This document shows positions 1 to 5,492 of a DNA stretch of 9,610 bases, in pieces. The notes under the pieces were generated by a model. It ran no database searches and was not told where the DNA came from. It worked only from the letters and a program-made list of their open reading frames with translations. Numbering within the stretch: the stretch's first letter is position 1; each line of letters starts with the position of its first letter. The translations under genes and the position numbers were made by a program. Origin of the DNA: an uncultured Rhodospirillales bacterium (GTDB lineage Bacteria > Pseudomonadota > Alphaproteobacteria > Acetobacterales > Acetobacteraceae); contig CAIZGT010000397.1 of NCBI GenBank assembly GCA_903932545.1, forward strand, positions 1 through 9,610, written 5' to 3'.

Positions 1-193
1 ACCAATTGTTGATCTTGGCCACGCTGTCTCGCGCCGGGCCGCGGCATTCGAGTTCCACCGCATGGCGCTGGCCGTAGTTGAAACCCACGGTTTCCACATG
101 CGCAAAACGGTCCAGCGCCCAGGCGAGGCAGGTTGTGCTGTCTTGCCCGCCGGAGAACAACACCAGTGCGCCATCTGGGGCGGCTTCACGCAT
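1..193 (-). CDS. queC: 7-cyano-7-deazaguanine synthase QueC (5' part, truncated by window edge)
   Basis: QueC uses ATP and ammonia to turn 7-carboxy-7-deazaguanine into the nitrile preQ0, the precursor of queuosine in tRNA. It acts in the cytosol. The 64 visible residues begin MREAAPDGALVLFSGGQDST. They contain the PP-loop ATP-pyrophosphatase motif SGGQDS at residues 15-20, followed by the family-typical stretch VGFNYGQRHAVELECR. The usual family length is about 220-240 residues, so only the N-terminal quarter is present; the zinc-binding cysteines near the C-terminus lie outside the window. The start is fixed by a good ribosome binding site seven bases upstream. The gene diverges from the moeB-like gene with about 25 bp between the two start codons. 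The identification is secure from the PP-loop and following residues; nothing can be said about its downstream partners. Confidence 0.93.
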   Translation of the reverse strand, partial: MREAAPDGALVLFSGGQDSTTCLAWALDRFAHVETVGFNYGQRHAVELECRGPARDSVAKINNW

Positions 194-200
194 CGAATTT

Positions 201-207
201 TCTCCTC
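201..207 (-). promoter_or_regulatory. Ribosome binding site of queC
   Basis: On the minus strand this reads GAGGAGA, seven bases before the queC ATG at 193. It is a near-perfect Shine-Dalgarno sequence and supports the chosen start. Confidence 0.75.
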
Positions 208-218
208 AAGATGCCTAT

Positions 219-1007
219 ATGACACGCATGGACATGCAGTTTACCGAAAGTGAAATCCACCGCTACTCGCGCCACATCCTGCTGGGTGAAGTCGGCGGCG
301 TGGGGCAGGCGAAATTGCGCGCGGCCAGCGTGCTGATCATCGGCGCAGGTGGCCTCGGCAGCCCGCTCGCCCTCTACCTCGCCGCCGCCGGGGTGGGGCG
401 GATCGGGATTGTGGACGACGATGTGGTGGAACTCTCCAACCTGCAACGCCAGATCGCACACGGCATGGCCGATCTGGGCCAGCCCAAAGTGGCGAGCGCG
501 CAGGCGGCAATGTCAGCGATCAATCCGGAGGTGAGTGTTGAGGCGTATCAGATGCGGCTTGATGCAAGCAACGTGCACGGCCTGATCGCGGGCTATGATC
601 TGGTGTGCGACGGCAGCGACAATTTCAAAACCCGCTTCATGCTCAACGATGCTTGCGTTGCTGGCAAACGCACGCTGGTCTCAGCGTCGGTGTTGCGCTT
701 CGAGGGACAACTCTCCACCTTCAAGCCGCATACCGGCGGTCCGTGCTATCGCTGCCTCTACCCCGAAGCGCCGCCGGACGGCATGGTGCCAAGCTGTGGC
801 GAGGCAGGGGTGTTCGGCGCGGTGACGGGGGTGATGGGCACGTTGCAGGCGACCGAAGTGCTGAAAGAATTGCTCGGCATCGGCCAATCACTGTCTGGAC
901 GCCTGCTGCTGTGGGATGCGTTGGGGGCGATGTTTCGCACCATCAGCTTCAAGCGTGACCCGCATTGCCCGGTGTGCAGCGGCTCGGAGACTGTGCCACA
1001 TGGCTGA
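219..1007 (+). CDS. moeB: MoeB/ThiF/HesA-family E1-like adenylyltransferase (molybdopterin-synthase adenylyltransferase-like)
   Basis: The 262-residue product is a cytosolic E1-like enzyme. This family adenylates the C-terminal glycine of a small sulfur-carrier protein (MoaD, ThiS or similar) so that sulfur can be loaded. Visible motifs are the nucleotide-binding GAGGLGSP (42-49), the Asp-containing DGSDNFKTR (131-139), and two zinc CxxC pairs, CYRC (176-179) and CPVC (250-253). Cys193 sits near the position of the ThiF active cysteine. There is no C-terminal rhodanese domain, so another protein must donate the sulfur. The reading frame is open further upstream to an ATG at 78, but that part lies over queC and family homology begins near FTESEIHRYSRHILL. 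ATGs at 219, 228 and 234 are all possible, and no strong ribosome binding site decides between them. MoeB is the best guess; a dedicated partner for another sulfur carrier is possible. The gene overlaps the next by 8 bp. Confidence 0.85.
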   Translation: MTRMDMQFTESEIHRYSRHILLGEVGGVGQAKLRAASVLIIGAGGLGSPLALYLAAAGVGRIGIVDDDVVELSNLQRQIAHGMADLGQPKVASAQAAMSAINPEVSVEAYQMRLDASNVHGLIAGYDLVCDGSDNFKTRFMLNDACVAGKRTLVSASVLRFEGQLSTFKPHTGGPCYRCLYPEAPPDGMVPSCGEAGVFGAVTGVMGTLQATEVLKELLGIGQSLSGRLLLWDALGAMFRTISFKRDPHCPVCSGSETVPHG

Positions 1008-1368
1008 AACGCTCGGCATTCTGCTGATCTCTGGCGGGCACGAGCGTGCGCATTATGCATTTGTAACTGCCAGTGCCGCCGCTGCCATCGGGCGCGAGGT
1101 GGTGCTGTTCGCCACCAATCACGGTTGCGCCGCATTCTGCGATGATGCGCCGGAATTTTTGGCGGCAGATCGCAGCATGGCCGCCCTGGGCGTTGCCGCG
1201 CTCGCCGAGCTGCGCGACGCCTGCCTGGCGCTTGATGTGCGCATGATCGCCTGCGAGGCGGGCCTGCGTGTATCGGGCCTGGCGGCCAGCCTGCGCCCCG
1301 GCGTCGAAGTGGCGGGGGTGGTGACCTTTCTTGAGGCGGTTGGCCCCGGCCAAATCATCACGTTGTGA
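1000..1368 (+). CDS. DsrE-family sulfur-relay-like protein
   Basis: The 122-residue cytosolic protein has the DsrE/DsrF/TusD-type fold pattern: a first strand LGILLISGG, a second strand EVVLFATNHG, and a third strand followed by a cysteine in RMIACEAGLRVSGL. Cys85 in that stretch aligns by eye with the conserved cysteine of DsrE2-like proteins, which carry sulfur as a persulfide. Cys43, Cys47 and Cys75 are also present. The start ATG at 1000 lies inside the end of the moeB-like gene (8 bp overlap), implying translational coupling. Longer in-frame starts upstream lie deep inside moeB and are rejected. Pairing with an E1-like adenylyltransferase suggests the two act in one sulfur-transfer pathway, but the acceptor is not visible here. 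Family membership is fairly sure; the exact role is unknown. Confidence 0.8.
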   Translation: MAETLGILLISGGHERAHYAFVTASAAAAIGREVVLFATNHGCAAFCDDAPEFLAADRSMAALGVAALAELRDACLALDVRMIACEAGLRVSGLAASLRPGVEVAGVVTFLEAVGPGQIITL

Positions 1369-1427
1369 ATTGTGGTGTCGCAATGGCTTCCACGCAGCCA
1401 GAATCGTGGCATTGTGCGCCCACGCGC

Positions 1428-2117
1428 ATGAAACGACCCCATCTCCTTCTCCTCACCGCCCTAGCTCTGCTGACTGCTCAGACAGCGCGGGCGCAAACGC
1501 CGGTGGTGCAGCCACCCAACCAGACGCACGCCCAGCATCCGGCGAGCAAGGTCAGCAAGCCGAAACCCGCTGCACCGGCGGCGCCGTCTGCCGCAACAAC
1601 AGCGGCCACGCCCCCTGCCCCAGCCGTTGCTCCAGCCCCTGCAGCCGAGGAGCAGCCCGCACCGCTCTCCACCGCAGGGCTTGGCAGCGTGACGCATCAA
1701 AAGCTGCCCTATTTCATGACATTTCGCTTCGATGACGTGAATTTGCGCGTGGGGCCAGGCACGAATTACCCGATTGACTGGGTGTATCACCGCCGCGACC
1801 TGCCGGTGGAAATCCTGCTCGAACTGGGTGATTGGCGGAAAATCCGGGATCAGGACAACATCATCGGCTGGGTGCGCGCCCCCAGCCTGTGGAAGCGTCG
1901 CAGCGTGATCATCCACGGGTCCGACCGCACCATTCGCGCCCAGGCCAACGACAATGCCGCAGCGATCGCGCTGCTCAAGCCCGGCGTTGTGGCACATCTG
2001 CGCAGTTGCGCGGCAGACACCCCTTGGTGTGAAGTGGAAGTGCTCGCCTATCGCGGCTGGCTCAAGCGCGATGATGTCTATGGCATCTATCCCGATGAGA
2101 AGCTCGACGCGCCCTGA
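1428..2117 (+). CDS. Exported bacterial SH3-domain protein
   Basis: The 229-residue product starts with a clear signal peptide, MKRPHLLLLTALALLTAQTA followed by RA-Q, with likely cleavage after residue 22. It then has a Pro/Ala-rich, low-complexity linker (about 23-85) and two SH3-like repeats: about 95-155 (DVNLRVGPGTNYP, then WRKIRD and GWVR) and about 157-219 (RTIRAQANDNA, then WCEVEV and GWLKRDDVYGIYP). Such SH3_4-type domains are usually periplasmic or envelope proteins thought to bind peptidoglycan or proteins. Earlier starts exist: a GTG at 1365 overlapping the DsrE stop, and an ATG at 1383. The GTG would allow coupling but would put about 21 residues in front of the signal peptide, so 1428 is preferred although no ribosome binding site is seen. 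It ends 23 bp before the split nitrile-hydratase-type genes. Function is unknown. Confidence 0.85.
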   Translation: MKRPHLLLLTALALLTAQTARAQTPVVQPPNQTHAQHPASKVSKPKPAAPAAPSAATTAATPPAPAVAPAPAAEEQPAPLSTAGLGSVTHQKLPYFMTFRFDDVNLRVGPGTNYPIDWVYHRRDLPVEILLELGDWRKIRDQDNIIGWVRAPSLWKRRSVIIHGSDRTIRAQANDNAAAIALLKPGVVAHLRSCAADTPWCEVEVLAYRGWLKRDDVYGIYPDEKLDAP

Positions 2118-2127
2118 ATTCGCAACC

Positions 2128-2133
2128 AGAAGG
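2128..2133 (+). promoter_or_regulatory. Ribosome binding site of the beta-N-type subunit gene
   Basis: AGAAGG lies seven bases before the ATG at 2141. It fixes that start and shows independent translation initiation inside the 23-bp gap after the SH3 gene. Confidence 0.65.
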
Positions 2134-2140
2134 TCTGAAC

Positions 2141-2464
2141 ATGACCGACACAATCCTTCCAGAAATCCAGCCCCGCGCGCATCACGATATGGGCGGTGTG
2201 TCGAAATTCATGTGCGAAACGGTGGATACGTCGCGCCACGCACTCACCGAATTCGACCGTAAAGTGGACGCGTTGCGCGGCCTGCTTGGTGCCAAGGGCG
2301 TGATGAGCGTGGATGAATTGCGGCGCGGCATCGAGGCGATTCCGGAGGCGGAGTATCACGCGCTCTCGTATTATCAACGCTGGATCCGCTCAATCGCCGA
2401 CAATCTGCTGGCACGCGGCGTGTTGAGCGAGGCGGAATTGCGCGCCGCCTTGGGAGAGGCGTGA
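2141..2464 (+). CDS. Nitrile hydratase-family beta subunit, N-terminal part (ScnB/ToyK-L-like)
   Basis: The 107-residue protein matches the N-terminal half of nitrile hydratase beta chains: HHDMGGV (14-20, compare HDLGGM in the family), then a helical stretch from EFDRKVDALRGLLGAKGVMS to VDELRRGIEAIP, and the strongly conserved YYQRWIRSIADNLLARGV (77-94). In ordinary nitrile hydratases this region is fused to an SH3-like C-terminal half; here that half is encoded by the next gene. Arg61 or Arg62 may correspond to the conserved beta arginine that contacts the oxidised metal-ligand cysteines, but I have not aligned it. The helical part is also homologous to nitrile hydratase activators, so an activator-like role is an alternative; the HDMGG motif favours a structural subunit. 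As I recall, ScnB of thiocyanate hydrolase is longer (about 157 residues). The gene ends in a TGATG junction with the next one. Confidence 0.83.
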   Translation: MTDTILPEIQPRAHHDMGGVSKFMCETVDTSRHALTEFDRKVDALRGLLGAKGVMSVDELRRGIEAIPEAEYHALSYYQRWIRSIADNLLARGVLSEAELRAALGEA

Positions 2465-2757
2465 TGCTGACGCCCGATATCTTCCAACCGGGCCAAAATG
2501 TGCGAGTCAAGCTAGATTGGCCGGAAACGCGCGGGGCGTGCCACATCCGCACCCCGCATTATCTGCGCGGACAGCGCGGCGTGGTTGAACGCCATCTTGG
2601 TGCCTTCCCCAACCCGGAGGCCCTCGCGTTTGCCCGCAAGGCGGAGACGCTCAATCTGTATCACGTTCGTTTCGCGCAATCGCAATTCTGGGGCGAGGGG
2701 CAGACAGGGGACGCGGTGGTGGTGGAACTTTATGAATCTTGGCTGGAGGCGGTATGA
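2464..2757 (+). CDS. Nitrile hydratase-family beta subunit, C-terminal SH3-like part (ScnA-like)
   Basis: The 97-residue protein corresponds to the SH3-like C-terminal half of nitrile hydratase beta chains. It shows F-x-PGQNVRVK at the start (7-16), HIRTPHYLRGQRGVVERHLG (27-46) with the conserved R-x-P-x-Y-x-RG core, YHVRFAQSQFWGE (66-78), and VVVELYESWLEA at the end (85-96). Arg29 is the candidate for the second conserved beta arginine of the family that interacts with the metal centre. The ATG at 2464 shares one base with the upstream stop, and GGGAGAGG at 2452-2459 is a good ribosome binding site. A GTG at 2461 would add one residue. The end overlaps the alpha-type gene in an ATGA junction, so the three subunits are probably made in fixed ratio. 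It resembles ScnA of thiocyanate hydrolase (about 126 residues as I recall) but is shorter. Confidence 0.83.
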   Translation: MLTPDIFQPGQNVRVKLDWPETRGACHIRTPHYLRGQRGVVERHLGAFPNPEALAFARKAETLNLYHVRFAQSQFWGEGQTGDAVVVELYESWLEAV

Positions 2758-3347
2758 GCATCCTGCATGCAGAATCTGAACATTTGCTGAATGCGGTGCT
2801 CGGATTGTTGGAGCGCAAGGGCATTGTCCGCCCTGAGGAGATCACAGAACGCATCGCCAGCACAGATCAGGCAAGCCCCGCGCGCGGGGCGGCCATGGTG
2901 GCGCGCGCCTGGACCGACGCCGGATTTCGCGCCCGCATGCTGGCCGATGGCACGATGGCGGCCGAAGAGATGGGCATCCCGATGCGCGGCCTGCCACCGC
3001 TGGGCGTGCTGGAAAACACCAAACAGACGCATCACCTCGTGGTGTGCACCTTGTGCAGTTGCTACCCGCGCGCGGTGCTGGGCTACCCACCGTTTTGGTT
3101 CAAATCCGCCGCCTATCGCGCCCGTGCGGTGCGCGATCCACGCGGTTTGCTCACCGAATGGGGCACATCACTGCCCGAGGCCATGCAACTGCGCGTGGTG
3201 GACAGCACCGCCGATTACCGCTGGATGGTGCTGCCAATGCGCCCTGATGGCACCGAGGGCTGGAGTGATGAACAACTCGCCGCCCTAGTGCGGGAGGGGG
3301 ACATGATCGGCGTGACCATCCCGGGCGTCGGCGCGAATAAATCCTGA
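2754..3347 (+). CDS. Nitrile hydratase-family alpha-type catalytic subunit (thiocyanate hydrolase gamma-like)
   Basis: The 197-residue protein is the metal-binding subunit of the nitrile hydratase family, which hydrates nitriles, or thiocyanate in ScnC, at a low-spin cobalt or iron centre. The metal site is CTLCSC at 98-103. Thr in the second position is typical of cobalt enzymes, and the outer cysteines are normally oxidised to sulfinate and sulfenate. Other family blocks are PARGAAMVARAWTDAGFRAR (42-61), LENT (86-89), VLGYPPFWFKSAAYRARAVRDPR (108-130), VDSTADYRWMVLPMRP (149-164) and GTEGWSDEQLAALVREGDMIGV (166-187). After the cysteines comes Tyr-Pro-Arg106, where nitrile hydratases normally have Trp; an Arg is, as I recall, found in thiocyanate hydrolase. 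Length is close to ordinary alpha subunits (about 200). The start is the ATG of an ATGA overlap, with GGAGG at 2745-2749. No activator gene follows. Substrate is uncertain: thiocyanate, cyanate-like or a nitrile. Confidence 0.88.
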   Translation: MSILHAESEHLLNAVLGLLERKGIVRPEEITERIASTDQASPARGAAMVARAWTDAGFRARMLADGTMAAEEMGIPMRGLPPLGVLENTKQTHHLVVCTLCSCYPRAVLGYPPFWFKSAAYRARAVRDPRGLLTEWGTSLPEAMQLRVVDSTADYRWMVLPMRPDGTEGWSDEQLAALVREGDMIGVTIPGVGANKS

Positions 3348-3398
3348 TCAGGCGCGGCATCTTCAGCAGGCGTTAAGGGATGCTGGCCCAATCTGCGC

Positions 3399-3410
3399 AG
3401 ACAATTGTCT
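3399..3410. repeat. Perfect 12-bp palindrome upstream of the diguanylate cyclase gene
   Basis: AGACAATTGTCT is a perfect dyad, ending 17 bp before the ATG at 3428, in the 80-bp gap after the alpha-type subunit gene. It could be an operator for a dimeric regulator of the downstream gene. The same gap holds no clear terminator: only short competing stems (GCATC/GATGC, CAGCA/TGCTG) without a T-run. A 12-bp palindrome can also arise by chance. Confidence 0.4.
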
Positions 3411-3427
3411 CGCGGACATAAACCTCA

Positions 3428-5404
3428 ATGGGTTGGCCAAATCTCCAGCAGCTTCATCGCAAGCTCACCGGCAAGGTGGCGGTGATCTCGATGTTCTCCT
3501 GCCTCAGCCTCGTCTTGTTCGACGCGGCCCAACTTTATCTCTCGCGCAAGGAGCATCTGGAGCAGGCCGGGCGAGAGGTGGCCAACCTCGCCGCCTCGCT
3601 GGCGCAGTACAGCCAAGGCGTGTTCCTGACTGCAGACACCGCATTGATCGGCCTGCGCAACACCGTCAGTCATTACGGCGTGGAAGACAAAAATTTGCCG
3701 GTGTTGCAAGGGCTGATGTATCAGAACCTTGCCAATCTGCCCACTTTACACGGCATGTTTTTGTTCGACGCGCAGGGTGGATGGTTGGTGAACACCGTGC
3801 CCGGCACCAAAGCGGACCTGAACTACGCTGATCGGGATTATTTTCAGTTCCACCAGAGCCATGCCACCGATGTGGCGCGCATCGGGCTGCCGATCCGCAG
3901 CAAGGCAGATAATAGCTGGATCATCACCGTGACCAGACGGGTCTATGCCGCAGATGGGCGGTTTGGTGGCGTGGTGGACGCGACGATAAGCACGGATCTG
4001 TTCCAAAATTTCTTTGCAAAGTTCGATATCGGCCCGCACGGCTCAATCAGCCTGCTCAATGAAACCGGGCAGTTTCTCGTCCGCCAGCCTTATGTCGCCA
4101 GCAATGTGGGGCGCAGTATTGGCAACTCCAACGGCTGGCAGATCGGCCAAACCCTCGAAGACGGCCAGAGCTTTGGCTTCAACAGCATTCTCGACGGGCT
4201 GCCGCGCGTTGGCGCCTATCATCGGGTGAGTGGCACCAAGCTGCGCGTGATGGTTTCACGCTCTGAGGCTGATATTCTTGCACCCTGGTGGCAAGAGGCG
4301 CGGATCAACATCGCATGCCTGCTCGTGGTGGTGATCGCCGCCTTGGTGTTGAGCCACCGTATTGAAGTGGAATTGCGTGATCGTGCGCGTGCCGAGCGGC
4401 TTTACCGCCTGCTGGCGGACAATTCCGATGATGCCATCGTCTGCGGCAGCATGTCCGGCTATTGCCGTTACGCCTCCCCTTCCCTTTGCGCCATCACCGG
4501 GCGATCACTGCCAGATCTGCGCGGGACGGGCTGGCTTGCCGATGTGGCAGCCGAAGATGAACCAGAGATTTTTGCAGCCTTCGCGCAGCTGCGCGCAGGC
4601 GCCAATCTGGCCTCGGCCCGTTTTCGCTACCGGCGGCCAGAATGTGACGAGGTTTGGGTGGAGATGCGGGCGCGGCTCACCCAAAGCCCGCAAGGCGCCG
4701 CCTCAAGCGCGATGCGGGAGTTTGTCGCCAATATCCGTGACATCACGCGGCAAAAACACGCGGAAGCGGAATTAGAGGAGGCCAATGCAGAGCTCTCCGC
4801 GATGTCGGTTACCGATGCGCTCACCGGCATCGCCAATCGTCGGCATTTCGACCAGATGATGCGCAAGGAGTGGAACCGCGCCATGCGGACCGCAAGCCCG
4901 GTGTCGCTGCTGATGGTCGATACCGACCATTTCAAGGCCTATAACGATCTGTATGGCCATCCGATGGGCGACCAGTGCCTGCGCCATGTGGCACAAATCC
5001 TCTCCAGTTCGGTGATGCGCGCGGGTGATCTCGTCACAAGGTATGGCGGTGAGGAATTCGCCATCATCCTACCCGACACCATCGCCGAAATGGGACAACA
5101 GGTGGGCGAGCGCGTGCTGGACGCGTTGCATCATCACGCCATGCCGCATCAAGCGGCCGAACGCGGGTTCGTCACCGTCAGCATTGGCGTTGCATCGATG
5201 ATCCCCGATATCGGCAGCAATCCGGCTGATCTGATCGCACAGGCTGACGCCGCTCTCTACCAAGCCAAACACGCCGGGCGGGCCAGCATTGTGGTGGCTC
5301 CGCCCAATATTGCCGGCGGGAACAATGCCGGTGTGAACAACGCGGGTGTGAACAACGCGGGTGTTTTGGTGCGCACGAACACTGGGCAGCGCAGTGCGGC
5401 GTGA
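3428..5404 (+). CDS. Membrane diguanylate cyclase, Cache-PAS-GGDEF
   Basis: The 658-residue inner-membrane protein should make c-di-GMP from two GTP. In order: a first membrane segment (about 16-38), a periplasmic double-Cache-like sensor (about 40-285, with YADRDYFQFHQ at 133-143 and a strand-rich block ending VVDATISTDLF), a second membrane segment (about 293-309), a PAS domain (about 322-440, ending FVANIRDITRQK), a short coiled linker (444-459) and a GGDEF domain (460-623). The active-site loop is GGEEF (540-544), so catalysis is expected. RAGD (531-534), five residues upstream, is the inhibitory I-site, so product feedback is likely. DALTGIANRRHFD (463-475) and DTDHFKAYND (498-507) are the expected nucleotide and metal motifs. 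No EAL domain follows. The C-terminus carries a small tandem-repeat tail. The ATG at 3428 places the first membrane segment correctly. Its neighbour is a PilZ chemoreceptor. Confidence 0.92.
   Translation: MGWPNLQQLHRKLTGKVAVISMFSCLSLVLFDAAQLYLSRKEHLEQAGREVANLAASLAQYSQGVFLTADTALIGLRNTVSHYGVEDKNLPVLQGLMYQNLANLPTLHGMFLFDAQGGWLVNTVPGTKADLNYADRDYFQFHQSHATDVARIGLPIRSKADNSWIITVTRRVYAADGRFGGVVDATISTDLFQNFFAKFDIGPHGSISLLNETGQFLVRQPYVASNVGRSIGNSNGWQIGQTLEDGQSFGFNSILDGLPRVGAYHRVSGTKLRVMVSRSEADILAPWWQEARINIACLLVVVIAALVLSHRIEVELRDRARAERLYRLLADNSDDAIVCGSMSGYCRYASPSLCAITGRSLPDLRGTGWLADVAAEDEPEIFAAFAQLRAGANLASARFRYRRPECDEVWVEMRARLTQSPQGAASSAMREFVANIRDITRQKHAEAELEEANAELSAMSVTDALTGIANRRHFDQMMRKEWNRAMRTASPVSLLMVDTDHFKAYNDLYGHPMGDQCLRHVAQILSSSVMRAGDLVTRYGGEEFAIILPDTIAEMGQQVGERVLDALHHHAMPHQAAERGFVTVSIGVASMIPDIGSNPADLIAQADAALYQAKHAGRASIVVAPPNIAGGNNAGVNNAGVNNAGVLVRTNTGQRSAA
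5306..5365 (+). repeat. 15-bp tandem repeat encoding NNAGV units
   Basis: Three in-frame 15-bp units (5321-5335, 5336-5350, 5351-5365; consensus AACAACGCGGGTGTG) follow a degenerate fourth at 5306-5320. They encode NIAGG then NNAGV three times, residues 627-646 of the diguanylate cyclase, beyond the end of the GGDEF fold. Units two and three differ by one base, suggesting recent duplication or slippage. Unit length is a multiple of three, so copy-number change would alter tail length without a frameshift. Confidence 0.85.
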
Positions 5405-5448
5405 TGGCGGCAATTTTCATTCTTTCTCAACTTAGCGCCGTCAATCTC

Positions 5449-5464
5449 AAGGCAGCACTGCCTT
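5449..5464. repeat. Short inverted repeat before the chemoreceptor gene
   Basis: AAGGCAG and CTGCCTT are perfect inverted arms separated by CA, ending 28 bp before the ATG at 5493. As RNA it would fold as a five-pair stem with a six-base loop. No T-run follows, so an operator or a weak leader hairpin is more likely than a terminator. It lies in the 88-bp gap between the two signalling genes, where I see no convincing promoter. Confidence 0.45.
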
Positions 5465-5476
5465 CACACCAGTGGC

Positions 5477-5482
5477 AAGGAA
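5477..5482 (+). promoter_or_regulatory. Ribosome binding site of the chemoreceptor gene
   Basis: AAGGAA lies ten bases before the ATG at 5493. It favours this start over the GTG at 5472, which lies upstream of the site and lacks its own. Confidence 0.5.
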
Positions 5483-5492
5483 TTTGTCCATC

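Noticed and set aside
78..218. N-terminal extension of the moeB-like gene to an upstream ATG
   Set aside because: It overlaps queC on the opposite strand, whose PP-loop coding is certain, and MoeB-family homology begins only after about position 234.
605..958. Plus-strand open frame inside the moeB-like gene
   Set aside because: Arg/Ala/Gly-rich translation in an alternative frame with no recognisable motif, fully inside a well-supported gene.
1461..2153. Long minus-strand open frame opposite the SH3 gene
   Set aside because: It is the mirror of a GC-rich coding region and its Gly/Cys/Arg-rich runs come from the Pro/Ala linker; no domain or ribosome binding site supports it.
2141..2464. Interpretation of the 107-residue protein as a stand-alone nitrile hydratase activator
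   Set aside because: The HDMGG motif near the N-terminus and the following gene for the missing SH3-like half fit a split beta chain better, though a dual role is not excluded.
2141..2757. Split beta chain as a frameshifted, broken beta gene
   Set aside because: The second gene has its own ribosome binding site and ATG in a TGATG junction, and the split sits at the known ScnB/ScnA boundary, so it looks like a designed separation rather than damage.
3348..3398. Possible intrinsic terminator after the hydratase operon
   Set aside because: Only five-base stems (GCATC/GATGC and CAGCA/TGCTG) that exclude each other, with no following T-run.
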